From the NCBI RefSeq assembly GCF_040545875.1, contig NZ_JBEPMR010000004.1: a stretch of DNA of 64,000 bases, one strand, 5' to 3'. Source of the stretch: Faecalicatena_A orotica. Its GTDB lineage: Bacteria; Bacillota; Clostridia; Lachnospirales; Lachnospiraceae. The position numbers were made by a program, and so were the translations under genes. The notes beneath the pieces are model-generated. The model ran no database searches. It was not told the origin of the DNA and saw only the letters and a list, made by a program, of their open reading frames with translations. Of this stretch, positions 35,834 to 44,750 are shown piece by piece (within the stretch, counting starts at the first letter, position 1; each line of letters starts with the position of its first letter).

Positions 35834-35949
35834 CGTTCCCAAGCCCTGAAAAATAAGGTCTTACGGGCTTACCGGCGATTCCCGCCGTAAAATGAATCGT
35901 GTGTTCGAGACCTTCCACACGTAAAACAAAACTAAAGGAGAATTTGAAA
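35834..35949 (+). ncRNA. Structured queT leader, candidate preQ1-type riboswitch
   Basis: The leader folds into UUACGG/CCGUAA (about 35860-35890) and hairpin CGUGUG/CACACG (35898-35903, 35916-35921) whose 12-base loop begins UUC. The loop segment AGACCUU (35908-35914) can pair with upstream AAGGUCU (35855-35861), or its CCUU with the AAGG of the ribosome site (AAAGGAG), giving competing pseudoknots. The A-rich stretch AAAACAAAACUAAAGGAG resembles the tail of preQ1 riboswitches. The gene downstream transports a queuosine precursor. Class not assigned. Confidence 0.55.
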
Positions 35950-35950
35950 A

Positions 35951-36448
35951 ATGAAGAATTCAGGCAACAACAAAGTACTGTTTATGTCACAGGCGGCGAT
36001 GATTGCCGCGATCTATGTAGTGATCACGGTCGTATTCGCACCATTCAGTTACGGAGAAGTGCAGGTCCGTCTTTCCGAAGCGCTGACAATCCTCCCGGTA
36101 TTCACTCCGGCCGCAGTTCCGGGGCTGTTCATCGGATGTATCATCAGCAACATACTCGGCGGGTGTATCCTGCCGGATATTATTTTCGGAAGTCTGGCGA
36201 CTCTGATCGGCGCCATATTCACGTGGCTGCTGCGTAAGAAGAGCAAGTTCCTCGCTCCGCTGCCGCCGGTTCTGGCCAATACGGTCATCGTACCGTTTGT
36301 CCTGCGCTATGGGTATCAGATACTGCTTCCTATCCCGCTTATGATGCTGACAGTCGGCATCGGGGAAATCATTTCCTGCGGAGTTCTCGGACTGATTGTA
36401 TATGCCGCCCTGAGCAAATACAGACATGCCATTTTCAGAACTGCTTAA
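35951..36448 (+). CDS. queT: QueT-family queuosine-precursor transporter
   Basis: 165 residues, five to six membrane segments. The N-terminal MIAAIYVVITVVFAPFSYGEVQVRLSEAL is the hallmark of QueT (COG4708), a probable ECF S-component for preQ1/queuosine precursors. Full length. AAAGGAG ten bases upstream is embedded in the structured leader, suggesting translational control by the ligand. Single-gene unit ending in a terminator at 36459. Confidence 0.92.
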   Translation: MKNSGNNKVLFMSQAAMIAAIYVVITVVFAPFSYGEVQVRLSEALTILPVFTPAAVPGLFIGCIISNILGGCILPDIIFGSLATLIGAIFTWLLRKKSKFLAPLPPVLANTVIVPFVLRYGYQILLPIPLMMLTVGIGEIISCGVLGLIVYAALSKYRHAIFRTA

Positions 36449-36458
36449 ATGATATAAA

Positions 36459-36495
36459 AGAGCTGTCACAAAATATTTTGCGGCGGCTCTTTTTT
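36459..36495 (+). terminator. queT terminator
   Basis: AGAGCTGTC / GGCGGCTCT stem (two G-U pairs) followed by six T. Confidence 0.8.
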
Positions 36496-36499
36496 ACAT

Positions 36500-38281
36500 T
36501 CAGACTTCTTTATTAATCACGGCAGGCAGTCTCACGACGACTTTGGTCCCCTGCCTTTCCTTCGAACTAATTTCCAGATTATAAGACTCGCCATATATGT
36601 ATTTAATCCGCTCACGGATATTGCGGATGCCAATATGCGCCCCTCGGATTCTGCCTTTCGGCTGGTTCAGGATTTCATCGAGCCGTTCTCTCGACATTCC
36701 CGCTCCGTTGTCCTCTATGGATAACACAATCTCCCCCTCTTCCTGATGTGCGGTGATCGTAATGCATCCGCCTAAAATCTCCCCGTTCTCATCCTTATTT
36801 TCCAGAATTCCGTGAAACAGTGCATTTTCAACCAACGGCTGTATTACGTTCTTGGCAATCAGAATGCCTTTTACCTCTTCATCCACATCCATTTTTGTTT
36901 TGAATGTCCCTTCATACCTGTACTTTTGTATAATCAGATACTGTCTGGTCACATTCAGTTCCTGTTCTACGGTATCATAAACTTCTGATATCTCGATACG
37001 CAGCCTGTCCCGAAGGATTTCGATCATGGCCCTGTTTACGGCAATAACATCCTCATTCCGTTCCTTCTGGGCCAGATATGTGATCGTATTCATGGTATTG
37101 TAAATAAAATGAGGGTCCACCTGTGAGACAAGCAGGCTGTAGCGCATCGTCTGCTCCAGCTTTTCCTTTTCAATCAGCTCCTGAATATTGTCCTCCAGTT
37201 TACCAGCCATAATGTTAAAGGATTCACTGGCTTCCCCGATTTCATCCCTGGACTTAACAGTGACCCGGGCACTCAGGTTTCCTTTTGCGATTTCGCCCAT
37301 CTGCCGTGAGACTTCCCCGAGCGGGCCCACAAATTTCCGGACAAGCGGCACCATGACCGCAACCACGCAGATCCCGAAAATGGCTACCAGAATCTCGTTA
37401 AGCAGAATCAGTGAACGGTTATTTGCAATAATTTCCTCCCTCGTAAGCCTGCTCAAAAGCTTCCAGCTACGGTTCTGGGAATAACGCACGACCGTGACTC
37501 CGTCCTCATCCCGATGAAAGCCTTCCATATAGCTGTCCCCTATCGTCAGATCGCTGAGAGCCGTATTCACATCAATATCGGAATCTTTTACACTCGGCGC
37601 CACCTGCACATTATCCCCGTTTAAGAGGAGAAAATCATTACAGTAATCATTGACATCCTGTGCAATGTAGATGATCTCGTCATAAGAGGCCACAATGACA
37701 GCCTGCCCTGTGATCCCATTCTTGCCGTACTGCCGGGCATACCCGTAGCCCATGTTAAAATTGCTCCCGAAAAATGCCGTTGACTCTTCCTTCACAAACG
37801 TAAAAGGCTCTACGAACATGCTGTTCTTCTCTTCCTCCCTCATCTTCGGAAGCACCTGCTGCTGGATATGTGATTTTACACTTTGGGAAATCCCGACCGT
37901 GTTAAAACTATAGTTCTTCTCCCCCCTGCTGACATTCAGATAGATTCCCAGTACCTGATTCGGCGGCAGGCTGTCCTTGCGCCCCATCCCGGACAGATAA
38001 AGGCGTATCTTCGCCGCATTTTTCTCGACCGGTTCTTCCATATAAGCCTCAAGCAATTCATTCAACCCGTCGTCTTTGCCGACAACAGTGGAAAAACGCT
38101 CCACCTCGTCAAAGCAGCGTTCCATCCGCATCATAATCTGTTCATTAAAATTCATGGCATTCTCCAGTTCCTTCTCGCCCGATGAGAGGTAAACAATATG
38201 CGGAAGCAGTACCGTCAGGGTAAAAAACATCACCAGAAACACTAATATCTGAGAGAGAAGCAGTTTATTCTTCAGTTTCAT
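36500..38281 (-). CDS. YesM-type sensor histidine kinase
   Basis: 593 residues. Membrane segment at 8-30, extracytoplasmic sensor (about 31-290), second membrane segment (about 293-315), HAMP, then SQVDPHFIYNTMNTITYLA (phospho-His in DPHFIYN) and a HATPase with ENALFHG and EDNGAGM. Partner of the YesN-type regulator nine bases upstream in the same unit. Probably senses arabinose-type sugars handled by the adjacent ABC operon. Confidence 0.9.
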   Translation of the reverse strand: MKLKNKLLLSQILVFLVMFFTLTVLLPHIVYLSSGEKELENAMNFNEQIMMRMERCFDEVERFSTVVGKDDGLNELLEAYMEEPVEKNAAKIRLYLSGMGRKDSLPPNQVLGIYLNVSRGEKNYSFNTVGISQSVKSHIQQQVLPKMREEEKNSMFVEPFTFVKEESTAFFGSNFNMGYGYARQYGKNGITGQAVIVASYDEIIYIAQDVNDYCNDFLLLNGDNVQVAPSVKDSDIDVNTALSDLTIGDSYMEGFHRDEDGVTVVRYSQNRSWKLLSRLTREEIIANNRSLILLNEILVAIFGICVVAVMVPLVRKFVGPLGEVSRQMGEIAKGNLSARVTVKSRDEIGEASESFNIMAGKLEDNIQELIEKEKLEQTMRYSLLVSQVDPHFIYNTMNTITYLAQKERNEDVIAVNRAMIEILRDRLRIEISEVYDTVEQELNVTRQYLIIQKYRYEGTFKTKMDVDEEVKGILIAKNVIQPLVENALFHGILENKDENGEILGGCITITAHQEEGEIVLSIEDNGAGMSRERLDEILNQPKGRIRGAHIGIRNIRERIKYIYGESYNLEISSKERQGTKVVVRLPAVINKEV

Positions 38282-38290
38282 AATATCCTG

Positions 38291-39877
38291 TTAACCTTTC
38301 CGTTTATATTCGTTCGGGGTGAGCCCGGTAAACTGTTTGAAAATCTTGCTGAAATACTGGCTTGATGTAAATCCTGTCAGTTCAGCCACCTCATAAATCA
38401 TATACTCACTCTGGTCCAACAGCTTCTTCGCCTTCTGTACCCGGATGCCGTTCAGATAATCGCTGACTCCGATTCCCACTTCCTCTTTAAACTTCGTGGA
38501 AAGCCACGAATTGCTCAGGCTGACTTTCTGAGCCACCACATTTGTAGACAATTCGGGGTCTTTATAGTTTTCCTGTAGAAAATTCAGGGCCTCCTGTATC
38601 ACCTCGGAATAAGAGCCCCTGCTGTCCTCTCCCGAAATCAGCTCAATCTCACTCATCTTAAATTCCAGAAAGGACGCGACTTCTTTTGGATTTCTAAAAT
38701 CATATGTTGAACTCGATTCCGTCATGCTGAACCTGCGGCCGCTTTTTTCACCGAGAAGCGAACCCTCGAAACGGCTGACAGCATCCAGCATTCCCTTTGC
38801 ATACCATAGGTACGTTACAATATCCTCCTGCTCAATGGCTATTTTTAAACGTTCTATATAACGCCTCTGGGCATCCCTGTCCCCATTCTTGATTCCATTA
38901 AAAATCTGTTCCGCAGAAACAGAGGGTGCCTTTGCTTCCGCGTTTTCCCCTGACAGACCGCTGCTGAATTCTGCAATCTGAGGTTTTCCCGTCACATAAC
39001 GCCGCCATAACTGTTTCTTATTCTTCTCATAAAATCTACCAAACTGCCGGACTGAGCATCCTTTCGCATAATAATAAACGCTGAAGCTGCAGGATGTTTT
39101 CTCCCCCAGCCCTGCAATGATGCGCCGTGAAAACTGATACATCCGGTCATTGATTTCTTTCAGCGAAATCAGGTTACCGGCAAGCTCAAAGATGCCAAGG
39201 TTTACCTTATCATCCACGGCAAAGGCTGATACCATCTGCATGTCATATCCCGGCGCATATCTGGCACACATACTGTCAAATTCATAATCATAGGCCAGAT
39301 CAGAACATGCGGTGGACGGAAGATAAGACTCAATAAAATCCGGCACCAGATTCTTGGCAAGTATCAAATAGTAATACCTTTTGTGAATCCTGATATACTC
39401 ATTCTCATCCAGGATACTCTTATAATGTTCCTCGGGTTCATTCTTAAGAAACAGCGATTCAAGGATCATATTCGTTGTATACTGGTTCTTTGCACATTCT
39501 TTCTGAATCTCCTCTTTTAAGCCGAGGATCTTCTGGAGGAAGGATTCTTCATCCACGTCACTTTTTAACAGATAGTCATCGATCCCCAGCCGGATTGCCT
39601 GTTTCACATAACTGAAATTTTTATATCCCGACATAAACAGAATATGTACCCGCTTATCTATTTCCCGGATCATCGTGACCAGTTCCAGACCGCTCATCGT
39701 AGGCATCCTGACATCCGAGATCACAAGATGGGGCCTGTGTTTGCGGAACAGTTTAAGAGCCTGTTCGGCATCCGTAGTAATCCCGACGATCTCAAATCCG
39801 TAATATTCCCAGTTTATAATGTCTTCCAGATACTCCAGCGCAAGCTTTTCATCATCTACTAACAAAACCTTTATCAT
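38291..39877 (-). CDS. YesN-type response regulator with AraC output
   Basis: About 528 residues. Receiver (1-120: VLLVDDEKLALEYLE, phospho-Asp in VISDVRMP, LLKSDVD), long linker, C-terminal AraC domain (LSNSWLSTKFKEEVG; ELTGFTSSQYFSKIFKQFTGLTPNEYKRKG). The ATG at 39877 follows GAGGTGG and gives the canonical MIKVLLVDDE opening; an upstream in-frame extension is unlikely. Its binding sites are probably the long direct repeats upstream of abfA. Confidence 0.9.
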   Translation of the reverse strand: MIKVLLVDDEKLALEYLEDIINWEYYGFEIVGITTDAEQALKLFRKHRPHLVISDVRMPTMSGLELVTMIREIDKRVHILFMSGYKNFSYVKQAIRLGIDDYLLKSDVDEESFLQKILGLKEEIQKECAKNQYTTNMILESLFLKNEPEEHYKSILDENEYIRIHKRYYYLILAKNLVPDFIESYLPSTACSDLAYDYEFDSMCARYAPGYDMQMVSAFAVDDKVNLGIFELAGNLISLKEINDRMYQFSRRIIAGLGEKTSCSFSVYYYAKGCSVRQFGRFYEKNKKQLWRRYVTGKPQIAEFSSGLSGENAEAKAPSVSAEQIFNGIKNGDRDAQRRYIERLKIAIEQEDIVTYLWYAKGMLDAVSRFEGSLLGEKSGRRFSMTESSSTYDFRNPKEVASFLEFKMSEIELISGEDSRGSYSEVIQEALNFLQENYKDPELSTNVVAQKVSLSNSWLSTKFKEEVGIGVSDYLNGIRVQKAKKLLDQSEYMIYEVAELTGFTSSQYFSKIFKQFTGLTPNEYKRKG

Positions 39878-39969
39878 AACCCACCTCACCATTAAATTTC
39901 CGGCCGTTCTGGCCGGAATTTCCACCACGCCCCCATTGTATCATAAATGAATACCAGTAAACCACAACC

Positions 39970-39990
39970 GCCCCGGCGCATTTGCGCCGA
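39970..39990 (-). other. GC-rich hairpin between ABC operon and YesN
   Basis: Arms CGGCGC and GCGCCG around ATTT, 20 bases past the last permease gene, with no U tract. Possible 3' stabiliser or partial terminator separating transporter and regulator genes. Confidence 0.45.
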
Positions 39991-40009
39991 GGCTCATAAT
40001 AACTGCCTG

Positions 40010-40993
40010 CTATGCATTCAGCTTGGCATATTCTTTTTTCTCTTTCCTGCTGCTGATAAAGTCCATAACTCTCTGGTTATTATATGTAAAGATCATGATG
40101 ACCAGCAGAAATATGCCGGATGCCGTGTCCTGCAGCGAGGCGGACAGCCCCAGGCTTAACAGCCCGGTCGTAAGCATGTTCAGCACAAAATTCCCGATAA
40201 AGATACCGATCAGCAGGTTGCAGTACTGCTCCAGCGCCAGCCCCACATAAATACCGAGCATACAGTTGAATATAATATTCGTGCTGGACATATACATCGG
40301 CGTATCGATGGATCCCTGTATGGAAATTTTGAGAAGCGCCGCCACTCCGAGAAATACTGAAGAGATCACGTAGCACAGAAACGCGGTCCTCTTTGTGTTG
40401 ACACCCCCGTTTTTTGCAATCTGCTGTGAACTCGCACATGCCCGTACATTGTACCCAAACTTTGTATAGTTGAATATGATGTAAAAGAGTGCAAACATTA
40501 CTGCGAAAATGATCAGGCAGTACGGGAAACGTCCTAGTGTCGTCGTCTCCCCCTTGATTGCCGTCACCCATGAGATACTCGCCAGGTTGGAAAGTGTCTC
40601 ATATACCATACATACCCCGAGTGCTGTTACGATTGCCGGTACACGAAGGAGCCTGTACATGATCCCCGAGACTGTCCCCAGCACGATCCCAGTGCCGACG
40701 ACAAGTACGGCAAACGTAACGAGTCCGATCCCGTGCAGATAAACCATTTTCGCCCCGAACATTGCCGAGAGCATGACCACCGCCCCTGCACTTAAGTCCA
40801 TCCTGTCGCAGAGCATATTGCAGCACATGGCAAACGAGATCAGTGTCGGTGCCAGAGACTGCTTCAGATTCATGATGAGGCTTGCCGGTTTGCCAAATTT
40901 ACCGCCTGAACAAATGAAAAACAACAGATAGACAAACACCGGGAGCAGAATCACTTTCACAGCATTTTTTATTTTAATGGATTTTGTAGCCAT
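40010..40993 (-). CDS. ABC transporter permease (RbsC-like), second of two
   Basis: 327 residues, eight to ten membrane segments, BPD_transp_2 fold (CNMLCDRMDLSAGAVVMLSAMFGA; VPAIVTALGVCMVYE). It is diverged from ordinary RbsC: the usual GG in GGGSLFGG is replaced by MLGIYVGLALEQY. With the permease at 42243 it makes a two-permease system, as in the YtfT/YjfF galactofuranose importer. Lies downstream of its binding protein. Confidence 0.82.
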   Translation of the reverse strand: MATKSIKIKNAVKVILLPVFVYLLFFICSGGKFGKPASLIMNLKQSLAPTLISFAMCCNMLCDRMDLSAGAVVMLSAMFGAKMVYLHGIGLVTFAVLVVGTGIVLGTVSGIMYRLLRVPAIVTALGVCMVYETLSNLASISWVTAIKGETTTLGRFPYCLIIFAVMFALFYIIFNYTKFGYNVRACASSQQIAKNGGVNTKRTAFLCYVISSVFLGVAALLKISIQGSIDTPMYMSSTNIIFNCMLGIYVGLALEQYCNLLIGIFIGNFVLNMLTTGLLSLGLSASLQDTASGIFLLVIMIFTYNNQRVMDFISSRKEKKEYAKLNA

Positions 40994-41028
40994 ATTCGTT
41001 CCCCTTTCAAGCCGGAGTCTGCCGGAAG

Positions 41029-42228
41029 CTATTCTGATTTATGCCTGTTCATCGTATCGTCAATACTGTAGGATGCACCCATTTTCACAAGGTCCTCTGA
41101 CGTTGCGTCTTTGTTATACTTCTTGATTACCTGCTTAAGTTCATCCGTTGTCCATGCATAAACGCCGTCATTGTGCAGATAAGTCATATAGTTGGAAAAT
41201 TCTTCTCCTGTCTTACAGGTAATGAAGTTCACCGGCACTTCAACCTTTTCGTCTGAAAGCGGTGTGCCTTCCAATGTGTTGTACATGAAGATAAACGGGA
41301 ATACAACATCCACATACTGGCCGCCGATGGCACATGCAACCTCACCACTGTCCAGCCCTTCCTGACAGTTTTCAGAAAGGTCACAGAATGCAATCTTGAT
41401 CTGTCCTTCCCTGCCTGCTGATTTGATCGGCTCGGAACAGTATTCGATACCGAGCAGTGTAATTGCGATACCGTCTATCGTATCGTCTGCCGCGAGGAAG
41501 TCCTCAACTGCTTTTGTAAATTCAAGCCCTCTGTACTCACCGGCTTTCTGAATCTCCGGATGGTCCTCGAATGCCGCCATCATGCCTTCCCAGCGCCTGT
41601 CGTGGCATGTGATGCCCGGTTCATAGCCGATTGCTGCAATATTCTTACAGCCGGTGTCAATCAGGCTTGTAATAATATCATATCCTGCCTGGTAATCCGC
41701 CTCATAGGAACCGCCGACAAAGTATTTGCTCGCATATACCTGTTCCTTAATACTTTCATCGATCTGTGAAAAACCAACACCGAGATAAACATCATTGTCT
41801 TCACATATTTTCAGTCCCTGCAGAACCGCCGTCCCGGAGAAATTAGTTGTAATGATTCCGTCCACTCCCTGGGCACAAAGATTTTCAATTGCAGAAAGAT
41901 AAGTCTCATCCGCAAAATTCTCGATGATGTAATAACTGAATTTCACACCAAATTCTTTTCCCATATAATCCGTGTAGGATTTTAACTTCGAACATAGAAA
42001 ATCTGTTGTTGTGTGGATGACAACCCCAATCGTATAGTCTCCGTCCGGGTCGCCGCATGTCTCTCCCGCACCTGCATCATTCCCCCACACCTCATTCGTC
42101 TTTGCATCCGCTTCTTCTGTTTTTGCAGATGAATTATCTGAGTTCCCCTTGTCATTCGAACCGCTGCACCCCGCCAGCGAGAATATCATGACTGCTGCCA
42201 TAATAAACGCGATCATTCTTTTTTTCAT
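41029..42228 (-). CDS. Sugar-binding lipoprotein of the arabinofuranosidase-linked ABC transporter
   Basis: 399 residues. Lipoprotein signal MKKRMIAFIMAAVMIFSLAGC (Cys21), acidic linker, then a Peripla_BP_4-type fold (YTIGVVIHTTTDFLCSKLKSY; GVDGIITTNFSGTAVLQGL; DGIAITLLG). It has a Cys-rich linker (AGETCGDPDGDY) not usual in RbsB. Located between the two permease genes. Likely ligand is arabinose, arabinofuranose or a small arabinoside, from the GH51 gene in the operon. Confidence 0.83.
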   Translation of the reverse strand: MKKRMIAFIMAAVMIFSLAGCSGSNDKGNSDNSSAKTEEADAKTNEVWGNDAGAGETCGDPDGDYTIGVVIHTTTDFLCSKLKSYTDYMGKEFGVKFSYYIIENFADETYLSAIENLCAQGVDGIITTNFSGTAVLQGLKICEDNDVYLGVGFSQIDESIKEQVYASKYFVGGSYEADYQAGYDIITSLIDTGCKNIAAIGYEPGITCHDRRWEGMMAAFEDHPEIQKAGEYRGLEFTKAVEDFLAADDTIDGIAITLLGIEYCSEPIKSAGREGQIKIAFCDLSENCQEGLDSGEVACAIGGQYVDVVFPFIFMYNTLEGTPLSDEKVEVPVNFITCKTGEEFSNYMTYLHNDGVYAWTTDELKQVIKKYNKDATSEDLVKMGASYSIDDTMNRHKSE

Positions 42229-42242
42229 AACCTGTTTCCTCC

Positions 42243-43208
42243 TTATTTTAAGATTCCATCCGTATTCTTTTCATAGGTCAAGAATACGAGTAACAGCAGA
42301 ATGAGCCCCTGTATCCCTTCGATCACACGCTCATTCACCCCTAGTATTATCAATCCGTTGCGCAGTAATATGACTGAAAAACTGCCGATCAGTGCACCAA
42401 TGATTTTTACCTTTGACCCGCCTGAAAGGGGAACTCCGCCAAGGACCAGCGCTGTGATTACATTCATCTCCAGCCCCTGTCCTGTAGACGTGCTTACACT
42501 CCCGGCCCGCAGCATGAGGATGAACCCGGCGATTCCCACTGTGATGCCGCTGATTATGTAGGCTGTCATACGGGTACGGTTTACATGGATGCCTGCCTGC
42601 TGTGCCGCCAGCGGATTACCGCCTGCTGCTTTGTTTGCCTTTCCGATCCCGCTCTTTTCAAAGAGGAACCAGCAGATGACATACACCGCTATAAGCACCG
42701 CGATCTTGACCGTCCAGCTGTCATATTCATACATATACACCGGTATGCTGTATTTCTGCGCCGCACACACTGTATTCAGGATACCGCGGCACATATACAT
42801 GATGCACAGAGATGTAATAAAAGGAGACACTTTTAAATATACGGATACTACTCCGTTTAGTATAAACCAGACGAGGGCAGAAGCAATATTGGTAATAAAT
42901 ACCATCCAAAGCGGAGCCCCCGCATTTGCCGCCAGAATTGAGATCAGCACACTAAACCCGATAACACCGCCGTAAGACAGGTCCATGCCGCCGTGCGAAT
43001 ATACAAAAACCGCTCCAAACGCCATAATCCCTACATATACGGTCTGGTTCAGAATACTCGTCAGGTTCCCCTTTGTCAGAAGCCTGCCCTCACCAAAAAT
43101 CTGAAAGATCAGTATCATCAGTATCAATCCCAGAAAGGGGACCAGCTTCCTGAATACTTCCATGAGCCTCTGTGTACTTTCAGGGGCCTTTTTTACTTTT
43201 GTTTCCAT
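42243..43208 (-). CDS. ABC transporter permease (RbsC/YtfT-like), first of two
   Basis: 321 residues. CUT2 permease with GMDLSYGGVIGFSVLISILAAN and ALVLGGVPLSGGSKVKIIGALIGS (the GGxxLxGG loop is kept). About nine membrane segments. Sits between the ATPase and binding-protein genes; spacing of 14-15 bases on each side shows one operon. Confidence 0.88.
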   Translation of the reverse strand: METKVKKAPESTQRLMEVFRKLVPFLGLILMILIFQIFGEGRLLTKGNLTSILNQTVYVGIMAFGAVFVYSHGGMDLSYGGVIGFSVLISILAANAGAPLWMVFITNIASALVWFILNGVVSVYLKVSPFITSLCIMYMCRGILNTVCAAQKYSIPVYMYEYDSWTVKIAVLIAVYVICWFLFEKSGIGKANKAAGGNPLAAQQAGIHVNRTRMTAYIISGITVGIAGFILMLRAGSVSTSTGQGLEMNVITALVLGGVPLSGGSKVKIIGALIGSFSVILLRNGLIILGVNERVIEGIQGLILLLLVFLTYEKNTDGILK

Positions 43209-43223
43209 GCCACTTTCCCCCTT

Positions 43224-44723
43224 CTACACCATTTCCTTTATAATTACCGATTCACTCAGCTTTGGGGAGCGCTCGAATATTTTCTGCACCCTGCCTTTTC
43301 TCAATATCATAATCCTGTCACTCATCCCAATCAGTTCGGGGAGTTCTTCGGATATCATGATAATCGATTTGTTTTCTTTCTTAAGCTGGTACATCAACTG
43401 GTACATGAAGGCCTTTACACCGATATCGATTCCGCGGGTAGGACAGTCCAGAATGAAGATTTCCGATTCATTTGCCAGCCATTTTCCAAACACGACCTTC
43501 TGTTTGTTTCCGCCGCTTAAATCCTTGACATCCTGCGTGATCTCTCTGCACTTAATACTCAGCCCATCCACCTGACGGGCCGTAAATTTCTTTTCCGCTC
43601 CCTTGAAGATCAGGCCGGCGCTGCTGATTTTAGACAGGGAAGGAAGAACCATGTTGTCCATAATGCTGGCGGACAGGATCAAGGCCTCCTGATCCCGGTT
43701 TTTGGAAACATATCCGATCTTATTTTTAATCGCCTGCTTCGGGGAATGTATCACTTCACCATTTCCCAGAACCGCCTCGCCATACACCGGTTTTTCGATC
43801 CCGAACAAGACTCTTCCGAGCTCATGCATCCCGCAGTCGGTGAGCCCGCCGATCCCAAGAATTTCACCCTTGTGCAGCTCCAGTGAGACGCCTTCCAGAA
43901 CCTGTTTGATATGGACGTTTTCCGCCTTCAGAACGACTTCCTCCCCGAAGTTCCCGTCATAATCGCTCCGGTAATAGTCCCCTGTCAGTTTTCTTCCTAC
44001 CATCAGTTCTTTAATACGCTCTTCTTCAAAATCTTTCTGTTCCAGCTCTTCAATAAAAACACCGTCCCTTAGTATTATTAGTTTGCTGCACACGGTCATC
44101 AGTTCCTCCAAATCATGGGAGATAAACAGCACCGATTTGTCCTGTTCCTGAAGCCTCCTCAGTATCTTGTAGATGATGTCGCGCCCTTTCTGTGAAAGTG
44201 CCGTTGTCGTCTCATCAACGATAAAGATTTCAGGTTCGGAATATAATGCCCTGACCACTTCGATCAGTTTCCGCTCCTCCAGGCTGTACCGGCTGATCGG
44301 GTCCGCCGGATTGATTCCGGCCACCCCGACCACTTCCATAGCCTTTGCCGCCTCCTGATACATTTCTTTCCTATTTACAATCCCATATTTCGTAAATTTT
44401 TCTTCCCTGCCCAGAAAAATATTGTCTGCCACGCCGATCCCCGGCAAAGTGCCCATCTCCTGCGCCACCATACTGATCCCGCAGCGCTGGGCATCCATCG
44501 TGTCAGAGGGTTTATATGGCTGTCCCTTTAATTCCAGCGTGCCGGATGTGGCAGGGTAGACGCCTGAAATGATGGATGAAAATGTGGATTTTCCGGAACC
44601 GTTTTCACCGATCAGTCCTATGATCTCGCCCCTCTCAATCTGAATGGAAATGTCTTTCAGTGCATGGGTCAGTCCAAAATTCTTTGAGATATGATTTGCT
44701 TTTAAAATGATTTCTGCACTCAT
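43224..44723 (-). CDS. Sugar ABC transporter ATP-binding protein, RbsA type
   Basis: 499 residues, two ATPase halves. The first has GENGSGKST (about 38-46), SRYSLEERKL, IFIVDETTT and ISHDLEEL. The second has GIGGLTDCG in the Walker A position, DLSGGNKQKVVFG and FILDCPTRGIDIG (Glu of Walker B replaced by Cys, in keeping with the degenerate second site). Drives uptake with two different permeases. Confidence 0.9.
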   Translation of the reverse strand: MSAEIILKANHISKNFGLTHALKDISIQIERGEIIGLIGENGSGKSTFSSIISGVYPATSGTLELKGQPYKPSDTMDAQRCGISMVAQEMGTLPGIGVADNIFLGREEKFTKYGIVNRKEMYQEAAKAMEVVGVAGINPADPISRYSLEERKLIEVVRALYSEPEIFIVDETTTALSQKGRDIIYKILRRLQEQDKSVLFISHDLEELMTVCSKLIILRDGVFIEELEQKDFEEERIKELMVGRKLTGDYYRSDYDGNFGEEVVLKAENVHIKQVLEGVSLELHKGEILGIGGLTDCGMHELGRVLFGIEKPVYGEAVLGNGEVIHSPKQAIKNKIGYVSKNRDQEALILSASIMDNMVLPSLSKISSAGLIFKGAEKKFTARQVDGLSIKCREITQDVKDLSGGNKQKVVFGKWLANESEIFILDCPTRGIDIGVKAFMYQLMYQLKKENKSIIMISEELPELIGMSDRIMILRKGRVQKIFERSPKLSESVIIKEMV

Positions 44724-44750
44724 ATATACCTCCTCTTATGCAGTCGTAAA

